The notes: a model not told the origin generated them from the letters alone. Shown: positions 25,350-35,848, counted from the first letter of the stretch. The stretch is DNA of 64,000 bases from Lathyrus oleraceus (GCF_024323335.1 NC_066583.1:272374916-272438915), one strand, 5' to 3'. Made by a program: numbers and translations.

Positions 25350-25607
25350 CTATTTTGTTTTTATCATTTTAGAAAAATCCTTCTCCCATGCCTAAGGGAG
25401 AAGTGAACATTATTGGGCATATTTCAAATTAATCATCAATAAAATGCAATTCTATTCATCCACATCTATGATGTTTTATTTTTACTTTTTGCCTTCCTGA
25501 AAATGGTAATCACATAAAACATGATTGAATAAATAATAATTGTCCATCTGCATAATATTTGGTCACAATTCACTTCTCTAAAATCAAAATATCAAATCAT
25601 TATGCAG
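25350..25607 (+). other. Element A Ogre intron, donor site lost
   Basis: Ogre elements carry a short intron between protease and reverse transcriptase. Here the acceptor TATGCAG ends at 25607, and joining SerLys-coding TCTAA to GTTGGT keeps the frame into SKPIEYNDP. The donor should be GT as in element C (CTCTAA-GTAATT), but element A reads CTCTAA-CTATTT, so the canonical GT is gone. The intron contains many stops and AT-rich sequence. Confidence 0.75.
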
Positions 25608-26612
25608 GTTGGTATCTAAACCCATTGAATACAATGATCCTACTTCTTCTCCAAACTTTGAATTCCCTGTGTTTGAGGCTGAGGAAGAAAGTGAGGAAGA
25701 AGTGTCTGATGAATTGTCTCGTCTACTTGAGCACGAGGAAAAAGCCATTCAACCATTCAAAGAGCAGATTGAGTTAGTTAACTTGGGTTCCGAAGATGTT
25801 GTGAAGGAAGTCAAGATTGGGTCTCAACTGTGTCCAGAGGTTAAGAAAGGGTTGATTGATCTTCTTCGAGAGTATTCAGACGTGTTTTCCTGGTCCTATC
25901 AAGACATGCCTGGTTTGGATTCTGAGATTGTGAAGTATAGATTACCGTTGAAGCCAAAATGTTCGTCGGTTAAGCAGAAATTGAAGTTGATCATGCCAAG
26001 GTCAAAGCAATACAAGAGATGCATGCGCCCAAAACTGAGAAGCAAGTCAGAGGTTTTCTCGGCCGCTTGAATTATATCTCGATATTTATATCACACATGA
26101 CTACCATGTGTGCACCTATATATGAGCTTCTTCGGAAATATCAGTCTTGTGATTGGATCGAGGATTTCCAGAAAGCTTTTGACAGTATCAAAGAATATCT
26201 GCTTGAACCTCCTATTCCGTCTCCGCCTGCTGAAGGAAGACCGTTGATCATGTATTTGAATGTGCTTGATGAAAGTATGGGTTGTGTTCTAGGTCAGGAA
26301 GATGAAACTGGAAATAAAGAATATGCTATTTACTACCTCAGTAAGAAATTCACCGACTGTGAGACTCGGTATTCTATGCTTGAAAAGACTTGTTGCGTAT
26401 TGGCTTGGGATGCTAAGCGTCTGCGCCAATATATGTTAAATCATACCACTTGGTTGATATCCAAAATGGATCCAATCAAGTATATTTTTGAAAAGCCTGC
26501 TTTAACTGGGAGGATTGCCCGTTGGCAGGTGTTGTTATCCGAGTATGATATTGAATACCGATCTCAAAAGGCTATTAAAGGTAGTGTCTTGGCTGACCAC
26601 TTGGCTCACTAA
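25608..26612 (+). pseudogene. Element A reverse transcriptase remnant and first RNase H
   Basis: After the intron, an acidic linker and PLKPKCSSVKQKLK lead into the reverse transcriptase, but the palm and fingers, including the YIDDM catalytic motif, are missing. The sequence jumps at about 25985-25990 to the connection domain (IQEMHAPKTEKQVRGF), in another frame. RNase H follows: PLIMYLNVLDESMGCVLGQ, YYLSKKFTDCETRYSMLE, RLRQYMLNHTTWLISK. A TAA at 26610-26612 ends it. Compared with element C, roughly 0.65 kb is missing, and the junction shares ATTGA with both flanks. The element could not make its own cDNA. Confidence 0.9.
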
Positions 26613-26633
26613 TCGATTGAAGATTATCAGTCA

Positions 26634-28456
26634 GTGCAGTATGATTTCCCTGATGAAGAGATTTTGTACTTGAAAATGAAAGATTGTGATGAACCATTGC
26701 TTGAAGAAGGGCCAGAACCTAGTTTCCATTGGGGCATGGTATTTGATGGAGCTATTAATCAATATGGTAATGGCACTGGGGCAATGATTATTACTCCTCA
26801 AGGCACGCATTTTCCGTTTACAACTAGATTGACTCTCAAGTGTACAAATAATTAGGATGAGTATGAAGCTTGCATTATGGGGCTTGAAGAGGCCATTGAT
26901 TTCAGAATCAAGTATCTTGATGTCTATGGAGATTCAGCTTTGGTTGTGAATCAAATCAAAGGGGAATGGGAGACGAATCAACCCAGTTTGATACCGTATA
27001 GAGACTATACGAGGAGGATTTCAACTTTCTTTACTAAGGTTGAGTTTCATCATATCCCTAGAGATGAAAACCGGATGGCAGATTCTCTTGCAACGTTGTC
27101 CTCTATGATTGTGGTAAAATTCTGGAATGAAGTTCCCAATTTGACTGTGATGCATCTTGATAGGCCAGCTCATGTGTTTGCTGTTGAAGAGATCAAAGAT
27201 AAAAACTCGTGGTATTTTGATATCAAGTGTTTTCTCCAAAGTCAGATTTACCCACTTGGGGCATCTTTGAAAGATAAGAAGACTTTGAGGGGATTAGCTG
27301 GCAACTTATACCTGAATGGTGATGTGCTTTACAAGAGAAACTTCGATATGGTTCTGCTCAGATGCGTGGATAGACACGAAGCAAACTTATTGATGACTGA
27401 AGTCCATGAAGGTTCCTTTGGTACTCATTCCAATGGACATGCTATGGCTAAGAAGATGTTGAGAACATGTTACTATTGGCTGACAATGAAATCTGACTGT
27501 TGCAAGTTTGTGAAGAAATGCCACAAGTGTCAAATCTATGCAGATAAGATTCATCTTCCTCCGACATTGTTGAATGTTATTTCCTCCCCATGACCCTTCT
27601 CCATGTGGGGAATCATATGATTGGCATGATTGAATCCAAAGCTTCAAATGGACATCGTTTCATTTTGGTGGCTATTGACTACTTCACAAAGTGGGTTGAA
27701 GCGGCATCATATGCGAATGTAACCAAGCAAGTTGTTGTGAGGTTTATCAAGAATCATATTATATGCCGGTATGGTGTGCTAAGTAAGATCATTACTGATA
27801 ATGGATCTAACTTGAACAATAATATGGTGGAAACTCTTTGCAAAGACTTCAAGATTGCACATCATAATTCTTCTCCTTACAGACCCAAGATGAATGGGGA
27901 TGTTGAAGCTGGGAATAAGAATATTAAGAAGATCTTTCAGAAGATGGTTGTAACGTACAAGGATTAGCATGAGATGCTCCCATTTGCTTTGCACGGGTAT
28001 CGTACATCCATCCACACTTCAACAGAGGCAACCCATTTTTCACTTGTTTATGGCATGGAAGTTGTGCTCCCAATAGAGGTTGAGATCCCATCATTGTGTG
28101 TGTTGATGGAAGCCAAGTTGACAGAAGTTGAATGGTGTCATACCAGATATGACCAGCTGAATTTAATTGAAGAGAAGAGATTGACTGCCATGTGCCATGA
28201 TCAGTTGTATCAGCAAAGAATGAAGAAAGCTTTTGATAAGAAGGTCAGACCTCGTGTGTTTAGAGAAGGTGACCTTGTGCTCAAGAAGATTTTATCCTTC
28301 AAGCCAGATGCTAGGGTAAAATGGACTCCTAATTATGAAGGCCCGTATGTTGTTAAGAGCGCCTTTTCAGGCGGTGCTTTGATTCTTACAACTATGGATG
28401 GTGAAGTGCTCACTCGTCCTGTGAATACCGATGCAGTCAAGAAATACTTCGCCTAA
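26634..28456 (+). pseudogene. Element A archaeal-type RNase H and integrase
   Basis: Three pieces. Pieces 26634-26855 and 26877-27593 share a frame across a TAG at 26853-26855 and hold the second RNase H (MVFDGAIN, DEYEAC, VYGDSALV, ENRMADSLA) and the integrase zinc module (HSNGH, KKCHKCQIYAD). A TGA at 27591-27593 replaces a Trp codon seen in element C, and a one-base loss about 30 bases later changes frame. Pieces 27590-27967 and 27974-28456 hold the integrase core with all three acidic residues (AIDYFTKW, ITDNGSN, and Glu in MNGDVEAGNKN) and the GPYVV end module. A TAG at 27965-27967 also replaces a Trp. The enzyme would insert the DNA copy; here it is broken by stops. Confidence 0.9.
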
Positions 28457-28476
28457 AAAGAAAAGAACAACTCGCT

Positions 28477-28549
28477 AAGTTGAAAACCCGAAAGGGCGAC
28501 TTAGGTAGAAATGAGCGTCTCAGTGGATTGAAAACCCGAAAGGGCGATC
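28477..28549 (+). other. Twin hairpins after the integrase of element A
   Basis: Hairpin 1 (28477-28502) pairs AAGTTG with CGACTT; inside it AAAA and then CCC-GAAA-GGG. Hairpin 2 (28526-28549) pairs GATTG with CGATC around the same AAAA-CCC-GAAA-GGG core. The pair starts about 20 bases after the integrase stop. Confidence 0.6.
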
Positions 28550-31196
28550 GAGGCAAAAGTTAAAGACATAAAATAGAAAAATTCATCCCGATAAATTGGG
28601 TACCCCACCTTGGGGAAATTTATGCAAAAATCAGGGATTATGGCAAGTAACTGCATCCTGTTGATCTTCAGTCTTGAAGACATTCTTGAGCATGACGTTT
28701 GGTTCTGATTCATCTTCAACCAAAGCCAAAAGCATAGTGGATATCAAAATCGGTAGAAGGATTAGTGATCATTGTATTCAATGTAGCCCTTTTCCATGTA
28801 AGTTTCCATTTTTCAACTTTTGTAAAGATCTATGGAGTCTTATCATTTACAGACTACCATTCTATTAAATAAAGTTGAGCTTTTTATCCAATTGTTTCTA
28901 CTCTTATTTATATTTCATCCAAATAGAGTTAAATTTTATGATTATCATTTTGAAATCAAATTTTTAAATCAAAATCACGTTTTCTTAAATAATAAAAGCA
29001 ATGACTTTTTAAGACCAATCAATTTCATTTAAGGAATATCAACAGCGGTCTGAGAACTGGTGAGCCCTAAAATGCGAAGCATTGTTGGTTTCCCCCAAGC
29101 AGTTGGTGTTATCTCTATTTCCACACCAGCAACATTTCAACATCTCCAGCCGAGTTTTGCTGGTTTCCCCCGCTGAGTTTGTTATTGCCTCCTTCGTTTG
29201 GATGGTGCGTTACCTCAGCGATTTACATACATTCAACACAGATTGCTACTTCCTTCAGGTTATCTACAAGGTGGTCTCCCATTTGATATGATGTTGACCT
29301 AAAATTCCCTGCATAGTTGATGGTGTAGATCCTCGACAGATCTTTTCCTGTTCCCCAACCAAGGTTGAGCCTTTGAGATGGATGATTCGCGTCCATCCCT
29401 TACCTCTCTTTCTCTAGTTGATTCCCTCCTGTTGAGATTGTCTGGGTGTTGTATTGATGATTTAGACCAGTGATGTTTGTATCCTTTGTGATCGTTTTGT
29501 CAGCATAATCATCATATATACATATATGTATACATATACGTTCATAGATTTCATTATTACATTATTGCACTTTGTGATTCATTATTTCTCTGATCCTCTG
29601 CGGTGGTGGTATCCCTCCCCCCTCCCCCCCACCCCCACCCCCCCCCCCCCCCCCCCCCCGCGCAGATTCGGTGTGTCTGTCCTCTTTCGATTATAGAGTG
29701 TCAGCCCCCTTAAGCAGAAAGAATTTAACCTTTCTCATTCCCCACTGAGTTATTGCCTCGTGGATGATTATTATTTCGGATTCCTCCCCAGTTGATTATA
29801 TGGATGGAACGACTCCCCCTAAGTTATATCCTCATTGGGTTGAGTCTTTGATTGACCCTTTCTTTCTAGATCTTGCCTAAATAGATGCTTTTGGGTCTCC
29901 TGAGAGTCTGTTACCCAGTAATTGGTAATATTCTTCTCAATTTGTGAGTACTTTACTTTTTCCTAATACCTGATAAAAGTAATCTATTCCCTTTATTCTC
30001 CCCAGCGAATTCGTTTTCACGTTTCCCCAGGAAGTCTATCCTTGATATGTTCATCCTAACCGATGACAGATATTTTCTTCCCCTATCCTGAGTCTATCCT
30101 TTATATGTTCATCTTAACCGATGACGGATATTCTCGTTTTGGTATTCTACCCAGTAAAAGGTAGTTATAATCCCTATTTTATTCCCCAGAGGGTTAATCC
30201 CTGATATGCTCATCCTAACCGATGACGGGTTTCCTCCTCTTTATGGTCTTCTGCCCTGTAACCGGTAGTTGTAAATCCTACTTTCCCTTTTGCGGAGTTT
30301 ATCCTCGATATGTTCATCCTAACTGGTGACAAATATTCTCTTCTTCGGTATTCTATCCAGTAGCAGATAGATGTAATTCCTACTTTCTCCGGCAGTCTAT
30401 CCTTGATATGTTTAGCTTAATCGATAACAGATATTATTCCCTTTGAGTATATCCTTGATATGTTCACTTTAACCAGTGACGAATATTCTCTTTCTTTGGT
30501 ATTCTGCCCAGTAACCAGTAGTTGTAAACCCCATTTGGCTTTTCCCTAACAGGTTATTCTTACCCAGTAACTGGTAATGAATACACCTCCTGGATGCCCT
30601 CAGCGAGTCATCCTTGATATGTTTACCCTGACCGGTAACTGATGTCCTCTTTGACAGATTTTGTTATCTCCTCACCCAGTAACCGGTAGTAGATAATATA
30701 CTTCTGATACTCCTGTGTTGAAGTTCATTTCTTCCCCAGTCGAGTTTGAGCACACATTTCCTCGGTGAAATCACCGTCCCTTACTTGGTTCAGGCATTTC
30801 AGCTTTGTTCTGATTTACCTGTTTCCCCTGCGGATTTTTCCTTTTTATCCCTGACTGAGTCTTCCCATTGATTTATTTTCATGGAATCTCTCATGTCCCC
30901 CAGCAGTTTTAAGTCGTAGCCTGGCCTACGCACAATCGTTTATCCCCCAGAGTCTTTGTCTCCCCAGTGAGTTTTTCCTTATGGAATGCATTATGCTCCT
31001 GTGGACTTTCAGTCTCTCCGAACTCTTTTCCTTTGTGGCAACATTTTCCCCACAGATTTTTTTTTTACATTTCATAGCATATGCATCATGAGGTCTCTTA
31101 GGGACCAAAATTTGTTTCTATTGTTGTTATTTAAGTCCATTCTATTGAGTCGATACAAAGATTTAAACCTTCATCTCCTCAGCTAGAACGTCCTTA
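28550..31196 (+). repeat. 3' non-coding region of element A with degenerate two-part repeats
   Basis: No gene is seen. Between about 29900 and 30720 the phrases TTGATATGTTCATCCTAACC plus GATGACGG, and CCCAGTAACCGGTAGTTGTA plus AATCC, alternate in diverged copies. This is the counterpart of 9640-12228 in element C. An AT dinucleotide-rich patch with CATATATGTATACATATA lies near 29515. A long C-run is listed separately. Confidence 0.7.
29616..29659 (+). repeat. Poly-C tract
   Basis: Almost pure C with two single A and one T interruptions, ending in an uninterrupted run of about 22. It is the most extreme homopolymer in element A. Its exact length may be unreliable in the assembly. Confidence 0.85.
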
Positions 31197-31208
31197 AATA
31201 GGGGCAAC
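31197..31208 (+). other. Polypurine tract of element A
   Basis: AAATAGGGGCAAC directly precedes the 3' LTR and matches the tracts of elements B and C except for one base. Confidence 0.7.
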
Positions 31209-32637
31209 TGTAAGACCCAAATTTTTACCATAAGATCCCTCATGCTATCTCATCATATGCATTAGCATTGGGATCACACCTTGGCATCCTCCTTACCCCT
31301 CATTCATTGGGTTTGCATTGGGAGAGATCACCAAGCACATTTAATTGTATCACACTTCATTTTTGTTTATTTACTAACTAAAAAACCAAAAATATGTCAA
31401 TGTATAGTTTGTTGCTTTTGTAGGTAGTATACATGCTCACCTATGCTCCATCAAGCTCATATCTAGGGTTTGAGACCCTCAATGCAAGGAGATCAATCAA
31501 GAATTGGATTTGATCTGAGCTTTGGACTTAGAATTAGGCAACATTCCCTATGCAAAAGGACTTGGCCAATGCCAACATTTCTGAAACCAAGTTCTTGTGA
31601 TTTGAATTCTCATCTAATGAAAGTGTTGAGATCCACATGAGTTCATCTGCTACATGGTCTTGTTGCAAATGTTACTTTGAACCTATGTCTAATGCTTTAT
31701 TCTGAGCCATTCAAGGAGTATGTCATCTGATATATGGGGAAGATTATGAAGAAGACTATGAAGTTGCTAGCTTGGATGTGGATATCTTTATTTGATGCCT
31801 TGTTCTTCATCTTGCTTGCCTATTGATATTTCTTGATTTAAAGACCAAAGGAAAAGTGGGTTTCTATATGACATTCTTGTCTATTGGATTGCATCCCATT
31901 GGTCATATCTTTTCAACCCTTAACTTTTAAATTTTTGCTTAGGATTAGTCTCTTCATCTCCTCCCACTTCTTAAATTTCAAATCTCTCCCCCTTTTCAAA
32001 ACCTTCTTTGCTTTTGATTTCTAAACTTAGACTTTATTGCAAACTAGAAACTTTGGCCTTATGTCATTGCATTTTTGAACTCTTTTTCTTAATCAAACTT
32101 GTAAATGAACTTAACCATATTGACTCAAAATTTCAAAAGACAAAAAAACTAACACTCATTCAAACTCTCTTAGGCCTTTTGTGCCTCTTTTAAACTTAAA
32201 TTTTTGTTAAAAGAAATTCTCTCACTTTGAAATTGATACCACGAACTACGAGGTTTTGATCCCTCATTTTTATGTTGGTACGTAGGCACAAGTCCGAAGG
32301 TCTTGTCAAACACAAAAATATGATTAATGAATTCTTTTCTCATCCCCACACTCTATTTATTGCAACCATCTTTTATACCAAAACACATACACACATAAAA
32401 AAGGGCTCCCTAGGAGTACCTAGGACACTTTGGGTGCTAACACCTTCCCTCTGTGTAACCAACCCCCTTACCTGTAATCTCTGGCATTTTATTAGTTTTG
32501 ATTTGAAAACTTCTAATCTTTGGGTTTTGTTCGTACTTTTCCCTTTTCCTTTAGAAACAATAAAAGCGTGGCGGCGACTCTGGTTTTATTGACGTTAAGT
32601 TTATCCATAGCTTAATGGTCATGAATTTACCGCTACA
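31209..32637 (+). repeat. 3' LTR of element A, internally deleted
   Basis: Starts TGTAAGACCCAAA and ends TTACCGCTACA. At 1429 bp it lacks about 3.27 kb found in the 5' LTR (approximately 15005-18277). The junction near 31505 falls on a short shared TTGGA. Everything downstream of the junction matches 18278-19411 closely. Confidence 0.9.
32246..32306 (+). other. LTR stem-loop module, element A 3' LTR
   Basis: Same arrangement as at 19020-19080: CTACG (32246-32250) with CGTAG (32281-32285), then ACAAG with CTTGT (ending 32306). Confidence 0.55.
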
Positions 32638-32642
32638 ATAGT
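32638..32642 (+). repeat. Target-site duplicate ATAGT, right of element A
   Basis: Exact copy of 14704-14708, immediately after the CTACA end of the 3' LTR. Confidence 0.9.
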
Positions 32643-33721
32643 TCAAGAGGCCGAGAAAACCTCTGACTTGTTTCTCAATTTTGGGTGCAGACATTTCTTG
32701 TATTGCTTTGACCATGGAAGGATCAACTTCAATACCCTTCTCACTGACAATAAAGCCCAACAACTTACCAGAACGAACACCAAAAGTAAACTTATTGGGA
32801 TTCAAGTGGAGTTTGTACTTCCTCAAACGCTGGAATAGCTTCAATAAATGCTCAACATGTTCTTCTTCATCACTTGATTCGGAAATCATGTCATCAATAT
32901 AAACTTCAATCTCTTTATAAATCATATCATGAAAAAGAGTGGTCGTAGCCCTCTGGTACGTTGCACCCGCATTCTTTAAACTGAAAGACATCACTCTATA
33001 ACAAAATGTTCCCTAGGGTGTAATGAATATGGTCTTATTTATATCTTCAGGTGCCATCTTGATTTGATTATAACAGAAAAATACGTCCATAAATGAAAAG
33101 ACTTTGAATTTAGCTGTATTGTCTACCAACATGTCAATGTGTGGCAGAGGAAAATCATCTTTCGAACTAGCTTTGTTCAAATATCTATAATCAATACACA
33201 TGCGGACTTTTCCATCTTTCTTCGGAACAAGCACAATATTGGCCACCCACTGCGGATACTCGGAGGTTACAAGAAAACCAACATCAATCTGTTTCTGCAC
33301 TTCCTCTTTGATCTTAACTGCCATATCAGGATGAGTTCTTCTCAATTTCTGCTTGACCGGCAGACATTCTGGCTTGAATGGAAATCTATGCTCCATAATC
33401 TCAGAATCTAAACCAGACATGTCTTGATAGGACTAAGAAAACACATCTGAATATTCTCGAAGAAGATCAATCAACCCCTTCTTATCCTCTGGACACAGTT
33501 GAGACCCAATCTTGACCTCATTCACATAATCTTCGGAACCCAAGTTGACTAGTTCAATCTACTCTTCAAATGGCTAAATGGCTTTTTCCTCATGCTCAAG
33601 TAGAGAAGATAATTCATCAGATACTTCTTCATCATCAGTTTCTTCCTCAACTTCAAACACAGGGAAATCAAAGTTTGGAGAGGGAGTAGGATCATTGTAT
33701 TCAATGGATTTGAGAATCAAC
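32643..33721 (-). pseudogene. Element C reverse transcriptase
   Basis: This is the only nearly complete reverse transcriptase in the window. After the intron the minus strand reads an acidic linker with some stops, then from 33420 MSGLDSEIMEHRF and PVKQKLRRTHPDMAVKIKEE. The conserved blocks follow in order: WVANIVLVPKKDGKVRMCID, DFPLPHIDMLVD, FSFMDVFFCYNQIKM, NAGATYQRA and VYIDDMISES, where YIDDM holds the paired catalytic Asp. The single stop inside the core is a TAG just below 33013, where related sequences have Trp; frame is the same on both sides. The last codons run to 32643 at the edge of element A. The enzyme would copy element RNA into DNA in the particle. The stop and the split by element A make it a pseudogene. 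Confidence 0.9.
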
Positions 33722-33972
33722 CTGTATAATTATTTGATATTTTGATTTTAGAGAAGTGAATTTGTGACCAAATATTATGCATATGGAATATTATTATTTA
33801 ATTATGTTTTTTGTGATTACCATTTTCAGAAAAGCAAAAAGTAAAAATAAAACATCATAGATGTGGATGAATAAAATTGCATTTTATTGATGATAATAGA
33901 AATGCCCAACAATGGTCACTTCTCCCTTAGGCATATGAGAAGGATTTTTCTTAAAAATGAAAAACAAATTAC
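33722..33972 (-). other. Element C Ogre intron, canonical splice sites
   Basis: On the minus strand the donor is CTCTAA-GTAATTTG (G at 33972) and the acceptor TTATACAG ends at 33722; joining keeps the frame (Ser-Lys then LILKSIEYNDP). The intron is 251 bases and AT-rich. It is the counterpart of 25350-25607 in element A. Confidence 0.75.
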
Positions 33973-35600
33973 TTAGAGCGATGAATAAAAGTAGGAACAT
34001 CAACAACAACCCAATTGTTGCAAGTTTGTCCATGCGTCACAAAGTTGAAGCAAGCTTCGTCTTCATCGTCATCATCCTCAATCACAGCAGTTGAGTGTTG
34101 ATCATTCCCATGTGTGAACCCTCCACTGTGAAAACTTGGTTGCATAACTTCAGCTCTGGTGCTGAACGGCCCTGGTTGAAATCCCAATCCATCCCTATTC
34201 TTGTTCTCAGCAATCTCTATCATTCGGCCCCATTGATTAATGTTGCCAGCCTCAATAGCCTTTTGTGCATCTTTTAAAGAAGACATGGGTGCCCCAGTTT
34301 TCTTCTCCTTAACAATATACAAGGCTTGGAATGGCGTTCCAACCTCCTCCTCAACTTCAACATATGAAAAAGATGACAAATGGCTTACCAATAGCGCCTT
34401 CTCTCCACCAACAATGACAATCTTGTCGTTCTTCACAAATTTCAACTTTTGGTGTAGAGTAGACGTTACCGCTCCAACTTCATGAATCCATAGCCTTCCC
34501 AATAAACAACTATAGGCCGGGTGGATATCCATTACCTGGAAAGTTATCTGGAAATCACTTGGACCTATCTTAATTGGAAGGTCCACTTCACCAATGACGG
34601 TCTTACGAGAACCATTAATCGCTTTAACAATCACGCCACTGTATCTCATTGGGGCACCTTGATAAGAGAGCCTTGACAATGTTGACTTTGGAAGCACATT
34701 CAAAGATGACCCAGTGTCAACCAACACATTGGATATAGCGTCCTCCTTGCAGTTCATAGAAATATGTAGCGCCAAATTGTGATTTCTGCCTTCCTCAGGA
34801 AGCTCTTCATGACAAAAACTCAAATTATTGCAAGAAGTGATGTTGGAAACAATGTGGTCAAACTGATCCACAATAACATCATGCTCAACATAAGCCTGCT
34901 CGAGCACTTTCTACAACGCCTCCCTATGTGCCTCAGAGTTTATCAATAGTGACAACACAGAGATCTTCGACGGAGTTTGGAGTAGCTGCTCCACCATATT
35001 AAACTCACTTCTCTTTATCAACTCGAGAACTTCATCATCACCATTAGCCTTCAGTTTGATGGATTCACTAGACTGACACACTGAAGTGCTAACCGAATTC
35101 GCTACTAGAATCTCTGCCTTCTTACTGGTTGCAACATCTTCTACCTCCTTCGGGAAAACCGGACCAAACACGCGACCACTACGGGTCACCTTTGCTATAT
35201 CAACAACATTTACCACGAAGTCTGCAACTGGTAAAGGAACCTCTTGACCATTTTCTACCATTGTGGCGTTGTATTGATATGGCACAACATTATCGGATGC
35301 ATATGGGACATGGCCTACTAACCGTATAACCAACGGCGATATCGATCTATTGACATTGTTGTTGTTGCTGCTATCAAACTAATTAACTACCTGTTCGGGG
35401 GTCTTGAACACCGGCACGATTACATTCACATCATCTACATCCCTCGACTGTTGAATCTGGATTACATTCTCATCCCTCAACTTTTGGATATCTCTCTTGA
35501 CAATCATACACCCATGGGGGTTCACACTACAGATTGCACAACCATCATGGTCGTGCTCACAGTCACTGATCAAACATAAGGTCCTATGCATTTCCACCAA
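33973..35600 (-). pseudogene. Element C protease region
   Basis: Three same-frame pieces on the minus strand: 35600-35379, 35333-34911 and 34907-33969. They are split by a TAG near 35385 (Gln in element A) and a TAG at 34908-34910 (also Gln in element A). The first has the HDHDGCAICSVNPHGC cluster. The third, 312 residues, has the Asp-Thr-Gly active site in NVLVDTGSSLNVLPK and runs intact to the intron donor. The product would be the aspartic protease that matures the polyprotein. It is better preserved than its counterpart in element A. Confidence 0.88.
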
Positions 35601-35848
35601 CGACCTACGAATACGTCATACATCGAATACTCAGAAATTTCCTAGACAACCATCCACCATCTTGACAATAGCATTGCCATGAGCAGGCAATGTATTATCC
35701 TTCACATTAGGCGCTCTGTCCTCAAAGGACACCATCCCACTTTTCACAAGCTTTTTACTTCGTACTTCAACAGATAGCAATTCTCGATGTCATGGCCATG
35801 GGCTCCCTGGTGAAAAGCACAACGAAGTTTAGGTTTGAACCACCATGG
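35601..35848 (-). pseudogene. gag: Element C gag stub, cut by element B
   Basis: Starting at the edge of element B, the minus strand reads PWWFKPKLRCAFHQGAHGHD, the zinc-knuckle region (C-x2-H-x5-H-x4-C), then loses one base near 35757 relative to element A. The gag end shows the same TGA as element A and a second TGA, apparently from CGA, a few codons on. The rest of gag must lie beyond the right edge of the window. Confidence 0.8.
35844..35848 (+). repeat. Presumed target-site duplicate CATGG, left of element B
   Basis: The five bases before TGTAGCACC. The right-hand copy would be about 260 bases past the end of the window, so it is not verified. Confidence 0.5.

Larger units (their letters stand above)
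14709..32637 (+). mobile_element. Element A: Ogre-type Ty3 retrotransposon with both ends and target duplication
   Basis: Bounded by TG...CA-type LTR ends and by ATAGT on both sides. Order: 5' LTR, tRNA-Arg-like primer site, ORF1, gag, protease, intron, reverse transcriptase remnant, RNase H, archaeal-type RNase H, integrase, twin hairpins, repeat-rich 3' region, purine tract, shortened 3' LTR. It is inserted in element C's coding sequence in the opposite orientation. Its LTRs differ by roughly 15 bases in the first 300 that I compared by eye, so it is clearly older than element B. Many stops, at least two frameshifts and a reverse transcriptase deletion make it non-functional. Confidence 0.93.
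4868..35848 (-). mobile_element. Element C: minus-strand Ogre-type Ty3 retrotransposon, interrupted by elements A and B
   Basis: Read right to left, the element shows a gag stub (35848-35601), a protease region, an intron, a reverse transcriptase, then a break at 32642/14708 where element A is inserted, then RNase H, archaeal-type RNase H plus integrase, a repeat-rich 3' region and a 3' LTR ending at 4868. Its 5' LTR, ORF1 and most of gag must lie beyond the right edge, because element B is inserted in the gag zinc knuckle at 35848. Gene order, intron position and second RNase H match the Ogre group of the Tat lineage. It is the oldest layer of the nest. It carries several stops, one frameshift and a substituted integrase catalytic Glu. 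Confidence 0.9.
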
